DNA of 64,000 nt from NCBI RefSeq assembly GCF_027497215.1, contig NZ_CP114904.1, positions 3,804,001-3,868,000 of the forward strand, written 5' to 3'. The DNA is from Micromonospora sp. WMMD812 (GTDB lineage Bacteria > Actinomycetota > Actinomycetes > Mycobacteriales > Micromonosporaceae). The notes below the pieces were generated by a model. That model ran no database searches. It saw nothing but the letters and a program-made list of their open reading frames with translations, and was not told the origin of the DNA. This document shows, one piece after another, positions 58,064-64,000 of the stretch. Positions within the stretch are counted from its first letter, which is position 1, and each line of letters starts with the position of its first letter. A program made the translations under genes and the position numbers.

Positions 58064-58421
58064 TCAGCACCCTCTCCAGCAGTTCAGTGCCCACCGCGTC
58101 GTTCGAGTCGTCCAGGATGGTCGGCTCGTGGACCGCGACCAGGCCGTCCGTCGCCATGTCGGCGATGAGCACCCGGGCCACACCTAGCGGGAGCTGCATC
58201 CGCGCCGCGATCTCGGCAAGCGACTGCACGCGTCCGTCACACAGCGCGGCGATGTACTGGTGCTCGCGGCCCTGGCCGCCGTTGCCATTGGCAGCGGCCC
58301 GGCCGCGCACCGTCGTCTCGACGAGCGCCTCCAGCGCGATGTCGAGTCGGGGGCGGGTACGACCACGGGTCACGGCGTATGGACGGACCAACGCTCCCGT
58401 CGGTTCGTCACGATCGGCCAT
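58044..58421 (-). CDS. cvnC: Conservon protein CvnC (DUF742)
   Basis: The product is 125 residues. It is a DUF742 domain with an N-terminal LVRPYAVTRGRTRP and a winged-helix-like core (SLAEIAARMQLPLGVARVLIADM), ending in ELLERVLSGLRRL. The ATG at 58421 has a strong AAGGAGGTGA site 8 bp upstream. It is the third gene of the conservon and probably links the roadblock protein to the GTPase. DNA binding is suggested by the fold but has not been shown for the family. Confidence 0.92.
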   Translation of the reverse strand: MADRDEPTGALVRPYAVTRGRTRPRLDIALEALVETTVRGRAAANGNGGQGREHQYIAALCDGRVQSLAEIAARMQLPLGVARVLIADMATDGLVAVHEPTILDDSNDAVGTELLERVLSGLRRL

Positions 58422-58513
58422 GCCGCTCACCTCCTTCGTACCCGGCACCGGCTCCACGTGGTGGAGCCCATCGTGTCGTCGTTGCTGCCCCGTTGACCGT
58501 GGTCAGCAGGGTG

Positions 58514-58918
58514 TCAACCCAGCATTCCCGCGGCTGCGCGCGGCTGCGGGGTCAACGCGTCGCCCACCCGGTCCACGAGCAGCGCCATCTCGTAGCCGAC
58601 CTGCCCGACGTCGGAGCTGCGGGCGGCCAGCACCGCGAACGACGAGCCGTCCGAGATGGACATCAGGAACAGGAAGCCATTGTCCATCTCCACGACCGTC
58701 TGCAACACCGCGCCTCCCTCGAAGCAGCGGGCCGCGCCCTGGGTCAGGCTGACCAGGCCGGACGCGATCGCTGCCAACTGGTCGGCCCGGTCACGCGGGA
58801 GGTCCCGTGACGACGCGAGCAGCAGGCCGTCCGCCGAGACGGCAACCGCGTGCGCGACACCGGGCACCCGGTCGGCGAAGTTGGCGAGCAGCCAACCGAG
58901 ATCCTGCGTAGTAGTCAT
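58514..58918 (-). CDS. cvnB: Conservon roadblock/LC7 protein (CvnB-like)
   Basis: The product is 134 residues. A roadblock/LC7 domain has [25 protein letters not shown] at the start, with the typical GxAxAVAVSxDG strand, and a [18 protein letters not shown] sheet. Proteins of this fold act as GTPase regulators, like MglB. Its ATG at 58918 overlaps the cvnA stop (ATGA). A 92-bp gap separates it from cvnC, which has its own strong ribosome site. Confidence 0.92.
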   Translation of the reverse strand: MTTTQDLGWLLANFADRVPGVAHAVAVSADGLLLASSRDLPRDRADQLAAIASGLVSLTQGAARCFEGGAVLQTVVEMDNGFLFLMSISDGSSFAVLAARSSDVGQVGYEMALLVDRVGDALTPQPRAAAGMLG

Positions 58919-61900
58919 CCTTCTTGCTCCTTCTGCCCGCTCCCGGCCACCGGGCCTGAGTCAGACTGCGAGGATTGCTTCCCTCCCGGAGTCGCCTCCG
59001 GGCTGGTCGGGTTGCTCTCCGAGGGGTTGGTACGCCCCCGTTGCACGCCCCGATGGTAGGCCGAGAGCAGGCCACGGACGCCCTCCGGCGTACGCCGCTG
59101 GACGGACGCGGTGGGCTTCTCCACCGCACCCGGCACGAGCTGCGCCATCGGGGTGCGCTTCGGCAGACCCGTCGAGGTGGTCCCCTGCACCGACACCTCG
59201 CTGGCCGCCGAGGCGGCCCGCCACCCGTCGTCGGCAACGGTCTGCCAGCCGTTGGTCTGCTGCTGAGGCCTGCGGGTGGGCAAACTCTCCGCGATCGTGG
59301 GGCGGTTGCCCCCGTTCACGGTCGACCCGTTCTCCCGCGGCGTCCCTCCGGTTGTCGGAGTTTCTGCCATCGGTGCGTTACCTGTCGTCCCGGGTGGTGT
59401 CTTCTGGACGGCCCGACCGGTGGCGTCGACAGCGGCGAACTGCTGCGTCGGTGCACCGTTGGCCGCCGCCTGCTGCGCGGCGGTCGCCGCTCGCTGTGCG
59501 GCGGCTGCCGCCTGCGGTGCGGCGGTCGCCGCCTGCTGCGGGGCGTTGGCCGACTGCGGCGCGGCGTTGGCCGCCTCTTCGGGCCCGGGCCGCCGGGTGC
59601 GGAACCAGGCCGACTCGAGCTCCCGGAAGATCGGCAGCTCCATCGTCTCGTCCGCGTACCGCTGCTTCTGGGCCTGCTGCGGCGGCGTCGGCCGGCTCTG
59701 CGCCTGCGGCGCGGCCGGGGTCGGCGCGGGGGCCGGCATCGGCGCGGCGGACGGCTGGCCCTCCGCACCGGGCCGCTGCACCCGCGGCAACTCGGTCGTC
59801 ATGTCCAGGGCCGCGGCGAGGCGCTCGGGCACCGGCGGCGTCGCCGTGTCCCGGTCGGCGCCGGCGACCGGCGGCCAGGCCGGCGGCGCGGCGGCACTCG
59901 ACGCCGGCCGGGACTGCGCCGGGTTTACCGGCTCCGCGTACGGCTGACCGGCGGGCGGCGCCGAGTACGGCTGACCCGCCGGCGGCGCCGAGTACGGCTG
60001 ACCCGCCGGCGGCGCCGAGTACGGCGTCCCCGAGTACGGCGTCCCGGAGACGGGCGGCGCCGAGTAGGGCTGCGCCGAGACCGGCGGGCCGGCGTACGGC
60101 GAGGCCGAAGTCGGCGGTCCGGCGTACGGCGAGGCCGAAGTCGGCGGTCCGGCGTACGGCGAGGCTGAGGTCGGCGCGCCGTACGGGGAGGCCGACGTCG
60201 GCGGGCCAGCGTACGGGGCGGCCGACGTCGGCGCGCCGTACGGCGACGCGGACACGGGCGGGCCGGAGAACGGCTGCGCGGAGATCGGCGAGCCCGAGAC
60301 CGGGCCGCCCGAGACCGGCGGCGAGTACGGGCCCGCCTCCGGGCTGCTCGGCAGCTGCCGCGGAATCGCCGGCTGCTGGCCGGTGCCCGGGTCGGCGTCG
60401 CCGGCCCGCCGCTGCGGCAGCGGGTCGGTCGACTGGCCGTTGGTGCGCGGGGCGAACGGACCAGCGCCGTTGGCTGCCGCGCTGGCGCCGGTCAGGTCCG
60501 ACCAGGCCGGCATGCCTCGCACGGCACCGGCGGACGCCGGGGTGCCCGCGCCGTTGCGCGACGCCGGGTCGAACGGTCGGCCGCCCAGGGTCACCTGGTT
60601 ACCGGACTCGCTCTGGCGGGCGCCGAGCGCGGGCAGCGCGCCGAAGGCCGGCGCGGGCCCGGTCGAGGGCGGGGCGCCGGCCCCGGCGGGCAGCGCCGGC
60701 GGCTGCTGCACCCGACCGGCGAGCGCCCGGGGCACGAGGACCGACGTGGGGAGCGTGACGTCCGCCACGGTCCCGCGATCGGCGCCGGGACGCAGCTCGA
60801 CGCGGACGCCGTGCCGGGCGGCAAGGCGGGCCACCACGACCAGGCCCATCATCCGGGAAACGGCCACGTCCACCTGCGGTGGCGTTGCCAGCCGCTCGTT
60901 GAGCTCGTGAAGCTGGTCGACGCTGATCCCGATGCCGCGGTCCTCGACGTAGAGGGAGGCGCGGTCGCCGACCCGGCGGGCCTCGACCATCACCTGGGAG
61001 TCCGGCGGCGAGAACGCGGTGGCGTTGTCGAACAGCTCGGCGACCAGGTGCACCAAGTCGTTGACCGCGTGCGCGGCGATCTCGATGTCCCGGTCGATGA
61101 TGCCGAACTCGATGCGGGTGTAGTGCTCGACCTCGGACTGGGCGGCACGCAGCACGTCGATCAGCGCGGCCGGCTCCCGCTGGACGCGGGTGGAGTCGGC
61201 GCCGGCGAGCACCAGCAGGTTCTCGTCGTTGCGTCGCATCCGGGTGGCCAGGTGGTCGAGCTGGAACAGCTCGGCCAGGCGGTCCGGGTCCTCTTCGCCG
61301 CGCTCCAGCCGGTCGAGGTGCCCGATCAGGCGGTCGACCAGGATCTGCGAGCGGCGGGCCAGGTTGACGAACATTGTCGCGACGGAGGCGCGCAGGGCGG
61401 CCTGCTCGGCGGCCGTGCGGACGGCCTCCAGGTGGACCGCGTTGAACGCCTCGGTCACCTGGCCGAACTCGTCCTTGCTGCGCACCGGCAGCGGCTCGGC
61501 GATCTGGTTGGCGAGCTGCGCCGGGGAGAGCTGGCCGGTGACCTGCGGGTCACGCAGCCGGGCCACGGCCTGCGGCAGGCCGTACTGCGCCACGGAGAGC
61601 GCGCCCTGACGCAGGTCGCGCAGCGAGCGGGCCATCGAGCGGGCGACCAGGTAGGCGAAGAGGATGGCCAGCAGCAGCATGCTGAGCAGCAGGCCGGTCT
61701 CCAGGAACACCTGCGTCTGCACGCCGGACCGGAGGTCGTCGGCCTGCCGGACCACGTCGCGGTCGAGCTTCGACTCCACCGTACGGATCAGCTTGGCGTT
61801 CGCGACCATCGCCGAGTCCCACTGGTCAGGCCCGAACGGCGCGTTCGCCATGCTGCCGCTGGTGTTGCCGTTCATCCAGCCGATGTAGGTCTCGGCCTCA

Positions 61901-62706
61901 CGGCGGTCGCCGCCGGCGACAGTCTGGTCGTGGAAGCGGGCCTCTTCGTCGTTGGCCACCGCCTTGAAGCTCTGCACAGCCTGGTCCTGGCCGGTGCCGC
62001 TGGCGATGTACTCGGTGCGCAGGGCCGGGGTGAGCTGCTTCTGCGCCAGCGCCCGGTGCACGACGACCCGGCGCAGGGAGAGGAACTCCTTCTCCCGGGC
62101 CACCGCGGCCGCGGCGCGCATCCGGTCGCTCAGGTCGTTGTCGCCGGCGAGCTGGGTGGACGAGTCGCGGATGGCGAGCAGGTCGCTGATCAGACCCTCG
62201 TACGACTGTGTCGCGTCCGTCGGCCGCGGCTTGCCGTTGTAGACCTGGCTGCGGAAGCCGGGCAGGTCGGTCAGGCTGGCGTCGATCTTGTCGAGCAGCG
62301 TCTCCATGCTGTCCGGCAGGTCTTCAAGGTCCGCCCGCTGCTGGAGATAGGGGGCCTTCGACTGGTCAACCCGGGAGTTGACCCGCCGGTACGCCTCCTG
62401 GTACTGCGCTCTGGTCTGCACCTCCTGCGCGCTGAGCAACAGCACGGCCGTCGTCCGCTCGTCCTGCAGGGTGTCGATCAGATCACCCGCATAGCCGGAG
62501 AGGTTGGCCAGGTTGCCGGCCCGGTTGGCATTGTTGAGCGTCTCCAGGTGGCTCACCAGACCGCTGGTGCCCACCACGACCGTGGCAATGGTCGGCACGA
62601 TCATGATGAGACCGAGCTTGGACCAGATCGGCATGTCCCGGAGCCGGCTGGCCGGCCGGCGCAGCCGCGACAGGAAGGAGCCCGCCGTCATTGGCCGTTT
62701 GCTCAC
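58915..62706 (-). CDS. cvnA: Conservon sensor histidine kinase (CvnA-like, nitrate/nitrite-sensing type)
   Basis: The product is 1263 residues. A first membrane helix (about 27-49), an extracellular helical NIT-like sensor domain (about 60-325), a second helix (about 335-357) and a HAMP segment precede the kinase core. The probable phospho-acceptor His lies in LDHLATRM (~484). The ATP-binding N box is [12 protein letters not shown] (~557), with G boxes VEDRGIGIS and [13 protein letters not shown]. Beyond ~700 residues lies a long Pro/Ala/Gln region containing 10-residue tandem repeats. The end carries SAWF (~1033), DDGWRAA, GLPKR (~1181), LVPG and YHRGVQRG. It is the first gene of a conservon. 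The GTG at 62706 was chosen. Confidence 0.92.
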   Translation of the reverse strand: MSKRPMTAGSFLSRLRRPASRLRDMPIWSKLGLIMIVPTIATVVVGTSGLVSHLETLNNANRAGNLANLSGYAGDLIDTLQDERTTAVLLLSAQEVQTRAQYQEAYRRVNSRVDQSKAPYLQQRADLEDLPDSMETLLDKIDASLTDLPGFRSQVYNGKPRPTDATQSYEGLISDLLAIRDSSTQLAGDNDLSDRMRAAAAVAREKEFLSLRRVVVHRALAQKQLTPALRTEYIASGTGQDQAVQSFKAVANDEEARFHDQTVAGGDRREAETYIGWMNGNTSGSMANAPFGPDQWDSAMVANAKLIRTVESKLDRDVVRQADDLRSGVQTQVFLETGLLLSMLLLAILFAYLVARSMARSLRDLRQGALSVAQYGLPQAVARLRDPQVTGQLSPAQLANQIAEPLPVRSKDEFGQVTEAFNAVHLEAVRTAAEQAALRASVATMFVNLARRSQILVDRLIGHLDRLERGEEDPDRLAELFQLDHLATRMRRNDENLLVLAGADSTRVQREPAALIDVLRAAQSEVEHYTRIEFGIIDRDIEIAAHAVNDLVHLVAELFDNATAFSPPDSQVMVEARRVGDRASLYVEDRGIGISVDQLHELNERLATPPQVDVAVSRMMGLVVVARLAARHGVRVELRPGADRGTVADVTLPTSVLVPRALAGRVQQPPALPAGAGAPPSTGPAPAFGALPALGARQSESGNQVTLGGRPFDPASRNGAGTPASAGAVRGMPAWSDLTGASAAANGAGPFAPRTNGQSTDPLPQRRAGDADPGTGQQPAIPRQLPSSPEAGPYSPPVSGGPVSGSPISAQPFSGPPVSASPYGAPTSAAPYAGPPTSASPYGAPTSASPYAGPPTSASPYAGPPTSASPYAGPPVSAQPYSAPPVSGTPYSGTPYSAPPAGQPYSAPPAGQPYSAPPAGQPYAEPVNPAQSRPASSAAAPPAWPPVAGADRDTATPPVPERLAAALDMTTELPRVQRPGAEGQPSAAPMPAPAPTPAAPQAQSRPTPPQQAQKQRYADETMELPIFRELESAWFRTRRPGPEEAANAAPQSANAPQQAATAAPQAAAAAQRAATAAQQAAANGAPTQQFAAVDATGRAVQKTPPGTTGNAPMAETPTTGGTPRENGSTVNGGNRPTIAESLPTRRPQQQTNGWQTVADDGWRAASAASEVSVQGTTSTGLPKRTPMAQLVPGAVEKPTASVQRRTPEGVRGLLSAYHRGVQRGRTNPSESNPTSPEATPGGKQSSQSDSGPVAGSGQKEQEG
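59935..60265 (-). repeat. Tandem 30-bp repeats within cvnA encoding [19 protein letters not shown]
   Basis: Two neighbouring arrays of near-identical 30-bp units. One encodes three SAPPAGQPY copies, the other about four [19 protein letters not shown] copies. Frame is kept throughout. Such arrays change length by slippage and give a flexible, Tyr/Pro-rich cytoplasmic linker. Confidence 0.85.
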
Positions 62707-62735
62707 GTCACCGCCCTCGCGATTACAGCTTCCGC

Positions 62736-62778
62736 GCGTTGCCCCGGGCAACGCCCAGCGACCGACCCGGCGGGTCGG
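62736..62778 (-). promoter_or_regulatory. Paired dyads in the conservon leader
   Basis: GCGTTGCC-CCG-GGCAACGC (62736-62754) and CCGACCC-GGC-GGGTCGG (62762-62778) are perfect 8-bp and 7-bp dyads, both with 3-base centres. They are spaced 7 bp apart in the 5' leader, 30-72 bp before the cvnA start. They could form tandem hairpins in the mRNA or be operators. Confidence 0.55.
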
Positions 62779-62899
62779 ACCCCCGAGATTCCATCACGCC
62801 GCTCCTCAAAGAGAAAGCCCAGGTTGGTCACCGCCGATGGTGTGATGAGATGTTGATGCGATTTGATAGCAGTCCGTCTGGCCGGAGTCACTAAAAGTA

Positions 62900-63529
62900 A
62901 TGAATCATCCGCACCGTGTCGTCCTGCTCGCCGGCCCGTCCGGCTCCGGAAAGTCGTATATAGCGGAGCGAACCGGTCTTCCGGTGCTCTGTCTGGACGA
63001 CTTCTACAAGGACGGTGATGACCCTACGTTGCCGCGACGAAACGGCCAGGTCGACTGGGAATCACCCCTGTCCTGGGACGCGGAGTCGGCCGTCGAAACC
63101 ATTGCGCGGCTGGCTCGCGAGGGTCGGGCCGAAGTGCCGGTTTATGCGATGGGCGCGGACCGCCGGGTGTCCACCCGGCCATTTGACATAGCCGGTTCGC
63201 CACTTTTTGTGGCCGAAGGGATCTTCGCCGCCGAGATCGTCGCGGAGTGCCGGCGACGAGGGCTGCTCGCCGGGGCGTACGCCCTGCGCCGGCCGCGCGG
63301 TGCGACCTTCGTCCGCCGGCTCGCCCGCGACCTGTCCGAGCAGCGCAAGGGGCCGCGGGTGCTGGTCCGGCGCGGGCTCATGCTGCTCCGCGCCGAGCCG
63401 ACGGTGCTGCGCCGACAGACCGGGCTGGGCGCGGAGGCGGCCCGGGGTCGGGAGGTGCTGCGCCGGGTGGCCGGCCTGCTCGCCGGCCACCCGCACCACA
63501 CCGATCAGTCGAGCAACAGCTCGGCGTAG
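62900..63529 (+). CDS. Uridine kinase-like P-loop kinase
   Basis: The product is 209 residues. Walker A is [14 protein letters not shown] (about 9-22) and a [13 protein letters not shown] motif (about 34-46) follows, typical of uridine/cytidine kinases. The WESPLSWD and [10 protein letters not shown] (Walker B-like) blocks fit the nucleoside kinase branch, and a [12 protein letters not shown] arginine-rich lid follows. It phosphorylates uridine or a related nucleoside. The ATG at 62900 lies in the divergent spacer with cvnA. Its 3' end overlaps the convergent adenosine deaminase by 25 bp. Confidence 0.85.
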   Translation: MNHPHRVVLLAGPSGSGKSYIAERTGLPVLCLDDFYKDGDDPTLPRRNGQVDWESPLSWDAESAVETIARLAREGRAEVPVYAMGADRRVSTRPFDIAGSPLFVAEGIFAAEIVAECRRRGLLAGAYALRRPRGATFVRRLARDLSEQRKGPRVLVRRGLMLLRAEPTVLRRQTGLGAEAARGREVLRRVAGLLAGHPHHTDQSSNSSA

Positions 63530-64000
63530 GCCGGCTTGATCACCTCGTCGATGATCCGCAGCCGCTCGTCGAACGGGATGAAGGCGCTCTTCATCGCGTT
63601 GATCGTGAGCCATCGCAGCTCGGCCCAGCCGTAGCCGAACGCGTCCACCAGGAGCGCCATCTCCCGGGACATGGACGTGCCGCTCATCAGCCGGTTGTCG
63701 GTGTTCACCGTCACCCGGAAGCGCAGGTCCCGCAGCAGCCCGATCGGGTGGTCGGCGATCGACGAGGCGGCGCCGGTCTGCACGTTCGACGACGGGCAGA
63801 GCTCCAGCGGGATCCGCTTGTCCCGCACGTACGCGGCCAGCCGGCCGAGCACCGGCTCGGGCCCGGTCGTGATGTCGTCCACGATCCGCACCCCGTGGCC
63901 GAGCCGGTCCGCGCCACACCACTGGATCGCCTGCCAGATCGACGGGAGCCCGAAGGCCTCGCCGGCGTGAATGGTGAAGTGGAAGTTCTCCCGCTGCAGG
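63505..64000 (-). CDS. add: Adenosine deaminase (3' part, 5' end beyond the window)
   Basis: The visible 165 codons give the C-terminal half of adenosine deaminase: [10 protein letters not shown] with the metal/base His and Glu, [23 protein letters not shown], and the TDNRLMSGT zinc-Asp segment near the end. The enzyme deaminates adenosine and deoxyadenosine to inosine. It fits the salvage theme with upp, deoC, pmmB and GuaB1. The gene continues past base 64000, so the start and length are unknown. It overlaps the uridine kinase gene tail-to-tail. Confidence 0.95.
   Translation of the reverse strand, partial: LQRENFHFTIHAGEAFGLPSIWQAIQWCGADRLGHGVRIVDDITTGPEPVLGRLAAYVRDKRIPLELCPSSNVQTGAASSIADHPIGLLRDLRFRVTVNTDNRLMSGTSMSREMALLVDAFGYGWAELRWLTINAMKSAFIPFDERLRIIDEVIKPAYAELLLD

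Noticed and set aside
59935..60265. CRISPR-like regular repeats
   Set aside because: Units are contiguous without spacers, keep the reading frame and encode Pro/Ser/Tyr repeats of the kinase.
60811..62856. A 681-codon rightward frame antisense to the conservon kinase
   Set aside because: Entirely explained by codon bias of the opposite strand.

Overview
The window is about 73% GC, uses GTG starts freely, and carries markers typical of filamentous actinobacteria: a conservon signalling cassette, type VII secretion relics, PASTA-less Ser/Thr kinases with C-terminal sensor domains, an AccE epsilon subunit, a GuaB1-type enzyme and an LpdA-type quinone reductase. The gene set and codon use point to Micromonosporaceae, most likely Micromonospora or a close relative. 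The stretch looks chromosomal. I see no tRNA, rRNA, CRISPR array or intact insertion sequence.

Layout: 0-3.9 kb holds a secreted GH25 lysozyme, a small membrane protein, a receptor Ser/Thr kinase and the orphan acyl-CoA carboxylase epsilon subunit accE. 3.9-6.6 kb is a degraded type VII secretion island of lower GC, with two substrate-like genes and a multiply broken mycosin protease. 6.7-14.1 kb holds maf, an O-methyltransferase, an MFS exporter, a PadR-controlled DrrAB-like ABC exporter and the biotin-carrying acyl-CoA carboxylase alpha chain. 14.1-18.3 kb has a LysR/LysE amino-acid export pair, GuaB1, and a TetR/DoxX pair with two operators between them. 18.3-22.6 kb is a MarR plus heterodimeric ABC exporter operon. 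22.6-24.4 kb holds a truncated threonyl-tRNA synthetase preceded by a short ORF with three consecutive Thr codons.

24.4-34 kb is mostly housekeeping: DedA, a DUF998 membrane protein, LpdA, a GGCT-like protein, a tandem GNAT, an SCO6745-like protein, a coiled-coil protein, an MBL hydrolase, a DUF4349 lipoprotein and an M20 amidohydrolase. 34.5-45 kb holds a methylmalonyl-CoA mutase catalytic chain, a second receptor kinase, and sugar-phosphate and nucleoside salvage genes (pmmB, upp, deoC, two aldehyde dehydrogenases). 45.2-52.6 kb is a BlaI/M56 sensor pair followed by cydABDC for cytochrome bd. 52.6-53.7 kb is a membrane protein and PadR pair.

53.8-62.7 kb is the most unusual part. A complete conservon (cvnA-B-C-D, reading leftward) faces a rightward pair: an acidic protein and a 790-residue protein. 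The latter joins a degenerate IS110-transposase-like fold to a long Pro-rich linker and ends in a C-terminal tail also found at the end of the conservon kinase. The window ends with a uridine kinase and the 3' part of adenosine deaminase.

Two themes recur. Long, near-perfect inverted repeats of unrelated sequence lie in several intergenic gaps. Many regulator genes have a clear dyad operator beside them (TetR, MarR, PadR, BlaI and the cyd promoter).
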